Positions 27,241-40,800 of a stretch of 64,000 nt of DNA are shown here, in pieces. The notes under the pieces are model-generated. The model was not told the DNA's origin. It ran no database searches and worked only from the letters and a program-made list of their open reading frames with translations. A program made the position numbers and the translations under genes. The stretch lies in NCBI GenBank assembly GCA_947623455.1, contig OX392530.1, forward strand, positions 35,247,405 to 35,311,404, in the 5' to 3' direction. This stretch comes from Mimachlamys varia. Lineage: Eukaryota > Mollusca > Bivalvia > Pectinida > Pectinidae. Within the stretch, counting starts at the first letter, position 1, and the number at the start of each line of letters is the position of its first letter.

Positions 27241-28610
27241 TAAATATGTAACGGGCAACACAGTAGTTTATAAATGTACACTTAAAAAGGTTACAGCTTA
27301 TTAGTATTATGACTGTTTATGGACGCATTCCATAGGTTTTCTTATGATTTGAATTCTTAACCTCGATCTTTTTAACAATATCAAAGCAAACCTATCGATT
27401 ACATTATTACGTTATACACGGAAAAGCTGCCAGACCGATTGTTAAGAAGATAGGTTAATTCGTTTCATGTGCACATGTACAGTAGTTTGATACCCTGTAT
27501 GCACACCACAGTACATGTGGAGAACAAAACTAGCTAGAAGCTACCATTCATCGACCTGGGATCTCATAACTTAATCTGTTTGATTGTAAATGTAAAGAGT
27601 GACCTAACTCTTTGTTGAATGCCAGCGATTCAATATGACATTTAAGGCAGTTTTATGCAATACCCGTTATGCATCATTAATGTTATTAAGTCATACGCAG
27701 TTGGTTTTTACCAATACAGAACCTCAAACCGTCTGTCTTCATCATCAGCGAAAGCATTACAGGCATTGCACTATAGTTAATTTGTTAAGTTGTAATTTAA
27801 ATTTAATCGAGATATGTACTGTAGAATGAACTATTTATACAATTATGTATATTTGTCTTTGTTCCAAAACATACATAATATTTCCAACGTGGTAGTGGAA
27901 CAAATATATCAATAAAACAATTCGAATATCAATTGGATGAACATTGGAAAAATCAACCACAAAAGTACTGTTTCAAAGAGAAAATCAAGCTGTGAATTAA
28001 ATCATTATTTATTACTTCAGTAACTTTATTACGAGCTGACAATCAAAGGATGTAAATCCTATACATATTTTGTTTTATGTATGCTGTCAGAATATATCTA
28101 TGTATCTATGTAAATATAAGTCTATATATAGCAGTCTTACTGGTAACCCAACCGCACATAGTAAAGCAACTTGTGTATGCATAATAAATACAATTATATA
28201 CATATGGTATCAGGGTTACACCAGCATTTTTAACAGAAGTATTACACATGAGGCTACCTTACTCACACAAACATCTACTCTGTACATTGTACGGACCCAT
28301 GACTGATCAGGTGTTTTATTGTTCATTGTGCTTAATTGGTCGACCGGTATTGGGCAGTCACGCAACACGTTGTATTCAAAACCGTTTATATTACGACAGT
28401 CCCGACTCTTTCACTCCCTTAACCTAAATGCATAAATATCACGTATACACAATAACATATCCTTAGTAATCATATGCATATATCGAGGGTTAACATGTAA
28501 GAATCACACAAAAAGTAGTGACTAACAAATGCGCAAGGGTTAAATACCTAGATTATACATAAAATAAATATTTTTGATGTATCCACACCTTTCTCCTTTC
28601 TGATGATAAT
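27241..28610. other. Duplicated upstream intergenic DNA
   Basis: Matches 45400-45930 and about 46560-47055 in the gene B copy, with a ~600-bp insertion in the latter. A shared landmark is TTGGTCGACCGGTATTGGGC at 28337. No gene or RNA was recognised. Confidence 0.5.
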
Positions 28611-28614
28611 GTTA

Positions 28615-29640
28615 TGCTGTCTACCGTATGCGTTCTGATGTCTACTGTACACGTTCTGATGTAAACTGTACATGTTCTGATGTCTACTGTACACGTTCTG
28701 ATGTCTACTGTACACGTTCTTATGTCTACTGTACACGTTCTGTCATCTACTGTACACGTTCATATATCTATTTAGACAGTTAAATGTCTACTGTACATGT
28801 TCCGATGTCTACTGTGCACGTTCTGATGTCAATTATGCACGTTTTGATGTCCACTGTATATGTTCTGTTGTCAACTTTACACGTTCTGATATCTACTGTA
28901 CACGTTCTGATGTCTACTGTACACGTAATGTTGTCTACTGTACACGTTCTGATGTCTACTGTACACGTTCCGATGTCTACTGTACACATTCTGATGTCTA
29001 CTGTACACATTCTGATGTCTACTGTACACGTTCTGATGTCTACAGTACATGTTCCGATATCTACTGTACCCGTTCTGATGTCTACTGTACACGTTCCGAT
29101 GTCTACTGTACACGTTTTGATGTCTACTGTACATGTTCTGATGTCTACTGTACACGCTCTGATGTCAATTATGCACGGTTTGATGTCTACTGTACATGTT
29201 CTGATATCTACTGTACACGTTCTGATGTCTACTGTGCACGTTTTGATGTCTACTTTACACGTTCTGATGTCTACTGTACATGTTTTGATGTCTACTGTAC
29301 ACGTTCTGATGTCTACTTTACACGTTCTGATGTCTACTGTACATGTTTTGATGTCTACTGTACACGTTCTGATGTCTACTGTTCACGTTTGTATGTCTAA
29401 TGTACACGTTCTGATATCTACTGTACACGTTCTGATGTCTACTGTTCATGTTCTGATGTCTAATGTACATGTTCTAATGTCTACTGTCATGTTTTGATGT
29501 CTACTGTACCTATTCGGATGTCTACAGTACACGTTCTTATTTCTAATGTACACGTTCTGATGTCTACTGTACACGTTCTGATGTCTACTGTACACGTTCT
29601 GATGTCTACTTAACATGTTCTGTTGTCTACTGTGCACGTT
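28615..29640. repeat. 21-bp minisatellite, copy upstream of gene A
   Basis: About 48 degenerate copies of GTTCTGATGTCTACTGTACAC, all in one orientation. The period is a multiple of three, so four of six frames stay open for long stretches, for example a 237-codon frame of MSTVHVL repeats. I regard these as by-products. The sister array lies at 47059-48165. Confidence 0.9.
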
Positions 29641-29686
29641 TCGAGGTTACCGAGAATTATTGGGTCAATCTGTGAACAATATACAA

Positions 29687-29824
29687 TTATTGCTTTTTGT
29701 TGAGGTGTACACGAGGCTATACGGACCTGGGCAAGAGTTTGTTCATCGAGGCCGAAGGCCGAGGTGAACAAACTCTTGCCCAGGTCCGTATAGTCTCATG
29801 TACACCGAAAACAAAATGCAATAA
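29687..29824. repeat. Near-perfect hairpin / MITE-like palindrome
   Basis: Arms of about 65 bp face each other. TGTACACGAGGCTATACGGA on the left mirrors TCCGTATAGTCTCATGTACA on the right, and the centre reads GAGGCCGAAGGCCGAGG. The outer ends TTATTGC...GCAATAA also mirror. It could be one end of a larger element that includes the frame just to the right. Confidence 0.75.
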
Positions 29825-29884
29825 CTGCTTTGTAATATGACCAAATAAAACAAATGAATAACATAGCATGTTTAAAGTCCGTTG

Positions 29885-30071
29885 ACTGATCTTTGGCACC
29901 TAAATATTGCCTAAATAATTTCGCAGCGCCATCAGTGTTCTTGCGTGTGTTCTTTGCATCTTTTTTCTTCAATAGATAATTAAGTTCTTCGTTTATTGTA
30001 GCAAAGCATTCTGTGGGTTGACCGTCTGCCATATTGTAAACAAAGTGATTCCAAACGATCGCTTGTATCAA
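29885..30071 (-). pseudogene. Fragment resembling the N-terminus of a Crypton/tyrosine-recombinase-like protein
   Basis: A minus-strand frame includes EELNYLLKKKDAKNTRKNTD followed by GAAKLFRQYLGAK. The charged helix with K.A.NT.K and F..YL resembles the N-terminal segment of KIAA1958-like/Crypton recombinases. It loses this character where it meets the hairpin, so it is a fragment. The family guess is from memory of sequence style and is weak. Confidence 0.35.
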
Positions 30072-30133
30072 GCATTCTTATTGGCTCAAAACTAACGCGT
30101 TGCGCGATTGGACAACAGGGAAGCAAAGATTGC

Positions 30134-30220
30134 AGACCTGTTCGTGCTAAAAATAGCACGAACCGGTCGGCAATGTGTAGGGAATTTCCCAGTCGAGTTA
30201 TTTTGAGCACGAACAGGTCT
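30134..30220. repeat. Inverted repeat with nested stem
   Basis: AGACCTGTTCGTGCT at 30134 is the exact reverse complement of AGCACGAACAGGTCT at 30206. A second inverted copy, AGCACGAACCGGT, lies between them. It is probably part of the transposon remains starting at 29687. Confidence 0.65.
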
Positions 30221-31490
30221 ACTCACAAACAGGTGCTGGAGAAGAAAACATGAAGTGGGCCAATGAGTATAAAGCAAACACTCAAGTCATATTACAAGGG
30301 TATATGCTGGCTGGATAGAGTTAACAGCAGTAGAAGAGAAAAAATAAGATAACATGTTGCAGTTAAAGATTAGTTGAGTAAAAAATTGTTTTATTTGGAG
30401 GACATTTTGGTTTTGATTTTCAATATCCATAATTTTGTGTTTTACTTACTCACAGTTAGGTTAACATACACATCTGTACGTAACTGTGACACTGTGTCAA
30501 TCGTACATGTACGGATATCAGCTTTAAACGTGCCTGGGTTTGCTCAAACAAATGATAGGTGAACGTTTCATTTGTTGAAAAGAAGAAGCAAGAGCTCAAT
30601 CTTCGGAATAAATCTATAGCATCTGCTCTACCAGTCTCTAGCCATTGCGTATTAAACTAATCAGGTATGAAGTTACTTTTCGTGACGTTTTCTATGATTG
30701 GCTAAGTGACAACTTCAGCCAATTTAAACCTGACACAACTTCAGCCAATTTAAACCTAACATCTTAGTGCTTGATGAACATACTTTTAATATTTAACAAC
30801 TCATCTTTAGGTTTAACGTAGCCGAGAGAATTAGGGATGGTTGTACTAAAATATGTTTTTAAATCTTCTTGACAATAAAAGATGATCATTTTAGTATCAC
30901 ACAATTGTAAGCTTAATATCATTGGTAAGTGATGCTCAAGAGGAACATGTTTACTTCATTTCATTATTTGTGTTCTCTTCGAAGTGAACTACGAATATGT
31001 TGTATTGATATCGTAATAATTATTGCGAACTACTTGGATCTTGACCTGTTAATAAATACATATATTTTGATATCATCCCCCCACCCCCCTTAAAAAAGGA
31101 AAAGACAATTCAAATATATGTGTATACATGGCATTTTACATTTATTAATATGCAATCAATGCAATATATGTAATACGTATATAAAACAATATAATAATCG
31201 GTCGATCCCTTCGTTAGAAATGATATATCTCTTGACATTGCAATGTTATATAATCTAAAATCTTTATTTATATAGAATGCAGATATACATTTCATACAGT
31301 AAGACACCCATTTGCACATCATTATCACAAAAAATACGTTTTATAATATGTAATAATACAAAAGTTTGCCCTTTACAGTAAAAGTTTTTTGGATATATAT
31401 TATTTGCAAAACAAAATTTGTTAAATATCATTTCGAAAATACCTGATAAACGGGTGCATTACTGTCTGGTTATATAAACATGGTTTTGTT
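30221..31490. other. Intergenic DNA between genes B and A, no gene seen
   Basis: AT-rich sequence holding a 27-bp direct duplication at about 30705-30765 (ACTTCAGCCAATTTAAACCT twice) and simple A/T stretches. I found no exon, RNA gene or mobile-element coding region. Confidence 0.5.
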
Positions 31491-31495
31491 ACAAA

Positions 31496-31501
31496 TTTAT
31501 T
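31496..31501 (-). terminator. Candidate polyadenylation signal of gene B
   Basis: AATAAA on the minus strand about 146 bp past the gene B stop codon is the first such hexamer I found downstream. The distance is reasonable for a 3' UTR. No transcript evidence is available here. Confidence 0.4.
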
Positions 31502-31646
31502 CATGCAACACATTAAAAACCCTTTCTTTCTAGTCAATATGTTATTCCATGCTTAAACAAGCAACGGAAACGAACAAATACTGATGAAACCGATACGGTA
31601 CAACAACTGGTAAAATGATATATTAGTATTGTAACAAACATAATCG

Positions 31647-31822
31647 TTACGCTGTATTTAGCACCCTGTATTGTGATCCTGCGTCCACGGTAATCCCTAC
31701 GGTATCGTATACGTTAGGGACGGACCTAGTCAGGGAGTTCAGTTTTTCATAATTATCACCTGCTGTTACTCTCTCAGAAGTTGGCTGCACATTTTCAGTG
31801 TCTACAACTTCGTAAGCACAAT
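31647..31822 (-). CDS. Gene B exon 13: cytoplasmic tail with four YxxPhi motifs
   Basis: Encodes the last 58 residues and the TAA stop. Tyrosines 580 (YEVV), 601 (YEKL), 615 (YDTV) and 628 (YRVL) each have a hydrophobic residue at +3. YEKL and YDTV are 10 residues apart, an ITAM-like spacing. SQYRVL fits the ITIM consensus. Whether they are phosphorylated is inference. Confidence 0.8.
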
Positions 31823-34800
31823 CTGAAATATTAAACGGAAATAGATCATTAAAAGGAAAGCAGTTAAAGCATTAAATGTCATTAAATAATGTCACGCTTG
31901 TTATGTAAAAATCAAACTTTGTGTATGAAAACTTAAAGTAAAGAAAAGCCACACAATTAAACAACACAAATCTATTTTTACCAACGGCGGTGAAATTTTA
32001 ATTGATCAGAAACGTTTCGTCTAAAAAATAAAGATGCTAAAACTGACAGGTGTGGTTGTACAAATATATATGATTGTTTCGTACTAACATCTTAACACTA
32101 TCTTTTACTTTTCGTTTTTAATATTACTATTATATAACATTTTCAATTTAATAGTAAGACTAAATGGATATGAATGCTATTAAATAGTTGTTGACGATCG
32201 CGAATCAATATCAACTGATTTAATTTAAGATTTGATTATTAAACATGGATGAACACCACTAACCACCAAAAGAAAACGTTGCTCCGTAACGTTACATAAA
32301 TTACGTAAGTTACCTATATCTGCCGTGAAATCGTGTCCATTAGGTTGCTGTGAGATGTCTGCCATTTGAATAGGTTCCGTAGTGTCTTTGTTCTTCATCG
32401 AGAGGCGCCTGGTCTGTACAATAACTATGATGACCAGCACTATTATGACCACTCCCGATCCAGCACATATCCCGACTGCAGCAGTATTAATTGTGTCCGT
32501 GTCTGTGAGGCATTTATTAAAATAAAAAATGTGAGTTTTTATTTAAAACTGATCATAAATTTTGGTCGCCATCTCGGTCTCATTGAAAAATATTGTAAAC
32601 TTTTGTATACTCAATTAGTGTGCCTTATTATTGAGATTGAGAATAATGCCTCGGTTCTCAGTTTAAGGACTTGATATTACTTGGACGTAACCTACATTCA
32701 CAGGGTGGGTGTCGTCGACGAAACAGAAGACGCGTTCTCCTCCAGAACAAGTAATCTTATTCACTAGTGCTTTTTTCTATGGATTTTCATTTAAAAATTC
32801 TTCAATCATATCTTGTCCATAGTTCAATCGAATTTAAGTTATGATGATGCTTTTTCGACACTTCGATATTCTCTGATGTTTTTTGAAAGTATAATTCTGA
32901 AGTTAATGATAAAAGGTGGCTTATGTAACATTTTTTTACCGACATGTTAATAGTTTTACACATTTGTTGACTTTGAATTAAGATGAATGCTGATACATTG
33001 TACGTATAACGTACTCAAACCTATTGAAGAAGGAAATTAACCGAGTTGTGTAATAGATTGAAAGTCAACCAAGAGCCATTTAGCATAACTCACCTGCACA
33101 ATATCCATTGGTCTGGATACAGAAAATATGATTGCAGTCGTTTGGACAAACTTTCTCACAATTCACTCCGTAGTATCCATTCTGACAATCTGAAAGTGAC
33201 CAGATAACGTCAGTATATATATATTTAGATTGCATTAGAATATTTCGAAAATTCTTATTCATACGTACATGTAATACGTAATTTGATCAGCTGTTATACA
33301 AATGGTGTTATATTTTTGTATCATTACCTTATATAAGTACTGAAAGGGATTGAAAGTCATCGGTTTTGTTTTGATTAAATTATAGGCTGCAAAACAGAGC
33401 CTACAATAACTGAAAGAGAAAAATATCGAGTAACTGGTGCCTACATGCTAAATGTTGCTTTAAGGGCGTTTTTATCCATATTTTCTATTTTCTGTTTGCA
33501 GAACAAATGTTTTTGCTGCTGGTTAACTTTTCGAAAAAGAAATTGACATCATTAATTAGTTAGCGTTATATTAATAAAGAGACAATTTTGAGAACTCACA
33601 TGCACGTTTTTAAAAATCAAATAAAATGAAAACTACCTATATTCAGACAAAGGAATCCATTCGTTATAATTAGATACCGTGTAGCCGATGTCTCCGATGT
33701 AGGCAGTTTAAATAATTGGTAAATCCCGCACCAAATATTACGATATCAAAATTTAGCTCGAAATGTCCGCAACCCCTGGCGCGACCATCTGCATGTGTGT
33801 TATTTATGCAACGAATTTTGTTACAGTCCTATAACACACATTGCTATTAATGACAAACTAAATAAAGCCCTACCTGTAGGGCTTTTTGAAAGTTTGTCAG
33901 CACTAATAATGTGTGTTATAGGACTGTGACAATGTTTGCTAAAATGTTCATTACTTTTATTTATATTTTGATAGAAATTTGTTCTTCATTTAGTTACTTC
34001 GAACCAACTTTGAACAGTAACCAAAGTGTAGACAACAATGAAAGTGATAACGTCACAGCAGAGATTGATGACGTCACAATAGCAACTGCTGTTATAGTCT
34101 GAGGCACTTGGTGTTACAGGCGTATGGCAGCAACTGCCTCTTAGCATTGTGTCAATGGGGAAATGCAGAACAAATGTAAATGTAAACAAATGGACGCAAG
34201 GTCACGCGGAGTTTGATTTCACATGTACTTCTTTCAAAGTATGTTCGATTCAAGAAATACGTTGCCAATTATTATGATATATATAATAAATCTAAAATCC
34301 CACGAGAAATTATGATGGTATACTTCAAACTAAATAAAAGCAGATTGCATTGAACCTCGCAAACACAGGGGCCCCCTGAGAAGAAAGTTGTTAAACTGAA
34401 GACGTGTTCGCTATTCCACATGCTACATATGTATCGAAATAAAAATCGTAGAGAATTTCAGCTATAGAGATGTCGTGAAGAAAGTGCTATAAATTCAGGA
34501 ATTCATCATGTACCTGTACATGAAATACAATGAAATAAGTGCTATGCTTACTTTTATCCAGAGACATATTATTTGACAGACTGCACTTTGATTTTGAAGC
34601 CATTTTAATTGCATCAACGAGGCAGGTCTGCGCTTGTTCCTTGAGGTCAAAATGCTCAGAGATGTTTGTAAGCTCTGTCATTTTCGATAAAGGATTACAT
34701 GATTATCATTGAAAATACATTGTATATAACCCGATATTCTAATGAGAGATATTTACGTTCACTACATGTGACCCCCATCCAGCCTGGCAGACATCCGGGT

Positions 34801-37800
34801 GTGGAGCAGATCCCTGTCACATGATTACATCCACCATCCTTACAATAGCATTGCTTCAAACAGCTAACACCAAAATGGCCGGATCTGCATTCTGGCGAAA
34901 TAAATGAAAACGTGTTGCATGTGTTCCATATTTGTAATGTTTCGTTTTAATTCCAATAAAGTATTTTCTATGATAAAAATCCGCGACTATCTTTCAATTG
35001 AAATTATCATTTTGATTAACAGATATGATGACTGAACGAATGACTTTTGCTGGGTGTTTATCATAAAGAAGGTTTCACGGTAAGTGTTTACAAAGACAGT
35101 GTGTACATGGATATTGATAAGGAAGTTTCATTCAAATTGTTTAGTGTATTTAATAAAAAAAAATATATCTCGGCATACCAAAAATGCATTAATACTTCAA
35201 AATGCCTGGCGTGACCTCCCAGAGGTCTGAACATTCCTGTAAGCTTTAAGCTTTAAACTGATCTGATGGTCATTCTTACTTGTACTGCACGAGCCTCCAA
35301 TATATCCAGCACTACAACCATCTGATGCGATACAAGTCCCATTAAAACGGTTACATCCAGGTGTCTTACAATGACAAGTGAAAAGACAGTCTTCTCCAAA
35401 CAGGTTTTCGGGACATTCTGGAGTTAAGCATTTCATAATTGCAAAGAGTATGTTTTTGCATGTCGTAAACAAAACAACATTTACTGCACGGATGAAAATA
35501 GATGATCTTTCATGAGGGACAATGTAATATGGAATTTAATGAACGAGTCCAAAAATTTGATATGATACGCAGCATTTAGGCAAGTGACGTACTAAATTTT
35601 TGATAGAGTTTAATAAATTCCATATAACATTGGCAAAAGTGTACGATTCTTTTGATCACATAACATATATTCATGGGAAAATGCATCAAACCCACCGAGT
35701 TCATTTCTTTAGAAGAAAGATATTTCTTTCTATTTTGACGTTACGGAGACAATCCTTTGACATTTTAAAGACTTTTCTATTTTTGACGCCACAATAGCGT
35801 TTTAACACGTGTAATTATATGATAATAAAAAGGTAGGACTTGGCTGTATGACATCACTGAACGAGTAAATTATATGTGATATGTGATAACGATATATTAT
35901 AGACGACATTCAATGTTCGAATGATATAGTTTATAACAATAAATGGTACATGTAACAAGTAAGTCTTTAGTTAATATGTATTTACGTGTTGAGCATGACG
36001 TTCCCATCCATCCAGATATACATCCGGGTAACGTGCATGTCCCATTGACATGGTTACATTCAACTCCTCTGCATCTGCATTGTGATGAGCAATTCTTTCC
36101 AAAAAACGGAGCAACACATGCTAGAGAAAAATATATAAAACAAGCATTAAGTATTTGTTCTGTTAATTTATTTCTTTTAAAGATAATAAATTCCGAACCC
36201 AGTAAAGTGATCATTTTAAATTAAGCTGGGATCTTATCTAAGTTGGAAATTTGTATAATATAATAATGATCATTCAGAGTTTCAGTTAAATGGCGCATAT
36301 TTACCCTGACTACAGGAGGAACTAATCCAGCCATCTATACATCCTGTATTTGTATCATAACAGATACCAGTTGTCTTATTACATCCAGGTAAGGCGCAGT
36401 GACATCGGTTGGTACATTCTTTGCCGAACATACCGCCAGAACAAGCTAATACATACAGCACACCATTAGTTAAGAATACACATTTTTTGTAGTTCTCATT
36501 CCCAAGTGATATAATGACGATTTCAGTTATACACGAGCATAAATTAGATCTAGTTCCTCGCAAAAATCATCCAGCATCGCTAACAAATCAATAATGATAT
36601 CTCTTCATTTAAAACCGTGCAATATAAGCTTTATCTGCTAAGTTGTTTCAACATATTTTGTTTCGTGCTTTTAGGTATTCAGATTCTTCAGAAATTAAAA
36701 ATATGTTCCGCAATACACAGCGTTGATTGATCAAATATAAAATTCAATGGGTTTACAGTTAAGCTTATTGAATAATTATGATTTGACTAATGACTACGTA
36801 AACATGATTTTCGTTAAAGCAAATAAAAAGTAAGTATTGTTGAATTCGTGCAACTTACGTGTATTACATGACTCCCCCATCCAGCCGGCCGTACATCCGG
36901 GTACGTTACAATGCCCTGTTACTGTGTTACAACCAGGGGTATCACAGTGACACGTGGATAAACAGTTTTCTCCAAAGTTTGTGTTGGAACAAACTAAAAG
37001 TAAGGAAACACAATAACTGATACTGGGTCAAAATAAAGACTATCCACTGGCCTCTTACACAATGTATATGTGACAATGAAATAAATTCTGACGTTGTTCA
37101 CATAAATAAGTTTAATCTGTAACCTCTTAATAAAATATAGAGAATACCAAAGCGTCAACAAAACCTTACTCCGAACTCAAAGTCGATTAAACTAGAGGCA
37201 AAATATGACCAAGGAAAGATTTATATAGAGTACAAGAGAAGAAGACTAGGTGTTTTGTAAAAGTAAGTGTCTTCTGCTTTATAGACGACACACGCCATGT
37301 AAATGAAAATACTCGAAAACATTTCTGTACATTTTCTCTCCTTAGTGTTGTATTCCAGATATATTTTCCAGGAATAACGTAATTGATACTTTATATATTG
37401 ATAAAGATGTTGATGATAAATGCCATTGAATTGTAATTTCAGTGAAAAAGAAATAAAGAATACGATACTACTGCTACAAGTGCCATGACCGACCTTGACT
37501 ACAGCTACTGCTATGGTAACCAGCCTGACACCCTGGTGTTGCACAGAGTCCAGTTATTTCATCACATCCGGGCGTCTTACAATGGCATTCCTCAATACAG
37601 TTCTCTCCAAATGTAACAGATGAACAAGCTGATTTAAGGATTGGTTGTAATATTTTTGACATTCATTAGTGTGTAGCATACACTAGCGCACCTACGTATT
37701 GGATATGTAGGTGCGCCAATGTATGTTAAACACCACTGAATGTCACAAACATGTAGTAGCTTCATATAGTCTCTTTGCAGTGGAAATGTAAATATATTTC

Positions 37801-40800
37801 TATATCAAATGAATTAAAAACTTTGATGCCGAGGAAATTTTGTCTCCCTTGCTCGATTTGTATGCTTTTCTGAATTGTTCTTATCGCTACGTACAATGAT
37901 TACAATACACTGGTCTAGTCCACCCCGCACTACAGTGTGTAGAATCACAGACTGTACTTACACTGGTTATAATACACTGATCCAGTCCACCCCGCACTAC
38001 AGTGTGTAGATTCACAGACTGTTCTTACACTGGTTACAATACACTGGTCCAGTCCACCCCGTACTACAGTGTGTAGAATCACTGACTGTACTTACACTGG
38101 TTAAAATACACTGATCCAGTCCACCCCGCACTACAGTGTGTAGAATCACAGACTGTACTTACACTGGTTACAATACACTGGTCCAGTCCACCCCGCACTA
38201 CAGTGTGTAGAAGCACAGACTGTACTTACACTGGTTACAATACACTGGTCCAGTCCACCCCGCACTACAGTGTGAAGAATCACAGACTGTACTTACATTG
38301 GTTACAATACACTGGTCCAGTCCACCCCGCACTACAGTGTGTAGAATCACAGACTCCGTTGTCAGGGTTACAGCCGTGTTTACAGTTGGTACAACTGTGT
38401 TGACACTTGTCACCATACTTATATGTAAAGCAACCTACCAAGTTAAATGTTTAAACTTATTGTATATTATTCACAAACATTTTGAGAACAATTTGTTTTC
38501 TTAATTGATACTTAGATTCTTAGAAATATGAGCTACCGTACCATTTTCCAAACATAATACATTTTAAGCAACATGATATTGAGCCTGGGAATTGCGTCTG
38601 GGAAGCTCATATGTTTACATTATATGATATTTATAAGCCGTTTCTTATTCTTCAAATCAATAATCTCTTACGTTATATAACATTCAATAACATATTACCA
38701 TACACGTCCACCTCACACAGCTCCATATACGCCTGGTCTGGTGACATCCTGGTGATGATGATCATCACTCTCTGACCAGTTAAGTTACACGAGGTGATGT
38801 TTTGAGTGACGTCAGGGTAGCCGGCGTCCACATCCTCGTAACATTTGTTACCAGACGGTATACCTGTATCGTTTGATACCCACAAGGCGAAGCCATCGGC
38901 ACGTGCTGTCGATGAGAACCGTAAGATACGAAATACAAGAGTCAAAACGAAAGACAAAAAACAAAATTATGTATACCTTTGTTCAAATGTAATACTGACT
39001 TGGTTTTATCTTGGATGATATTCCGATTGTGTTTGCTGAAATACCAGTAAATGTTAACCTTCACAACTGAAAGACACATTCGTTGTTAATTGAAATGATA
39101 AGCAATTACAACTGCATCTTGTAATATGGATTACAGTATCTAGTATAACAGTTATATATCGTATGCATCGCTGACAGAAAATAGGGTAGTACATGTAATT
39201 GTAAGATATTGGCGCAATGACATTAAATACATTACAGGTACACTGTATATGAATGTTTGTATTGTTTATCTTTACTTTTGAAGATAACGAATGAGATACA
39301 TTGACAAATGTCATTTACAGTTTTATACAATGTATTTGCATTTTGCAGGGTGGCATCCCTTTAAACCAATGTTAATCTGGATAATATTCACAACAGTATT
39401 GATACAGTCTAGACCACCGGACAATACTATGACGTCATGTTGGCGCCATGTTAACCTGTACTTTATGTCAGCAATGATCACGGCGCTTCAGATCATACAT
39501 ATTATAACTTCCGGTATGTAAACAATAATTGAATAGAAATAATGGATGTGATAATGAATTACATAATATCTGAATGTTAATACAACCATTGGACTTGTTC
39601 AGATTGTATGTAAGTTTATAGAAATTTAATCTGTGTGCCAGATAATTAGAATGACGTTTAAGACGACCTGTCATTCTATTCATCTGTCACCAAGGTTGCA
39701 TTGAGATCGACATTAGATATAATCTGGAAGATGATCAATGGTTAAATACATATACATAATTTCTAAATGTAAGCTTTAAAAATCACGCTACACGTTTTTA
39801 TTATTATTTCCCCCCGTTAATATTGCTTTGGCAAGGGAAATTTAAATTGTAAATTAGATTTTATTTTGCATATATGTTAAAGTCGGTCATACCCGCTCAG
39901 TAAAGCTTGTGTTAATTTGAAGTGTCTGATATGGTGCCTTTAAATGAGTGTCTTGTAGTTTCTTTGTTTGTGTTGTGTATTGAAAAGTGGTGACAACTCC
40001 AATCAGTTCCCCTTACAAATGTTTTCATCTAAGGTGACGATGGTCACTTTTCTGAACCTCTAACTACCTTATGTAAGAATGTAAATTGTTTTCATACAAC
40101 GCCATTTAAAATTAGTTACCATACAATTACGGTTAATCAGGTAAAAACGATATTTGGATAATCAATATTGTCACATTGTATATGTTTTATAGAGTGTTCA
40201 TAATGCTGTCTTTTTTTTCGTTATATAGTCACGGATTGTTGCAACTCCCCGGGAAAGCCTGCTGACAACTATTGTAAAGCAACAGGTAATTGTAGTGTAA
40301 GGCGTGTTTGCTAACTCTTGGTTTCATGCGGTTAGAAAAAACATCAAAACACGTGCTGTACCGTAAATCATTCACCAAATACAACAAAAGTGAATTATGG
40401 TCACACAATATGTGACATGGAACGTGAAGTATCACTTTTGGTGCAATGACATAAAAGCCCACCTCACAAAGATACTGCCCTCCATTGGTACATGTAATGT
40501 GACAGTCCAAACCATATATATAGTTTGTATATATTTCAGTACAGTTGTCGGTATCCACTACATTTTGCTATAGATTCAGTACAAATTCAGTCTATAGTGT
40601 ACATATATGGTCCTGTTTTACTTTGTATCACCAATTTTAAATCTACTTACGATATTTGTAAAAATCTCCAGATCCGAGTTCAATACAAAGAAGTAAGTAG
40701 GGCCGGATACATTTGTACGTGTAAACACATAGCTTAGCAGTAACGTAGCAGTATAAATCGGCTTGTGATTGGTTTCCCAAGCGCAAAATACAGTTTGTGG

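Noticed and set aside
33911..34102. Plus-strand 63-codon frame with a hydrophobic start
   Set aside because: Begins inside a MITE-like palindrome and has no splice, homology or downstream support; kept only as a note.
35943..36224. Plus-strand 93-codon frame
   Set aside because: Antisense to EGF exon 8 of gene B.
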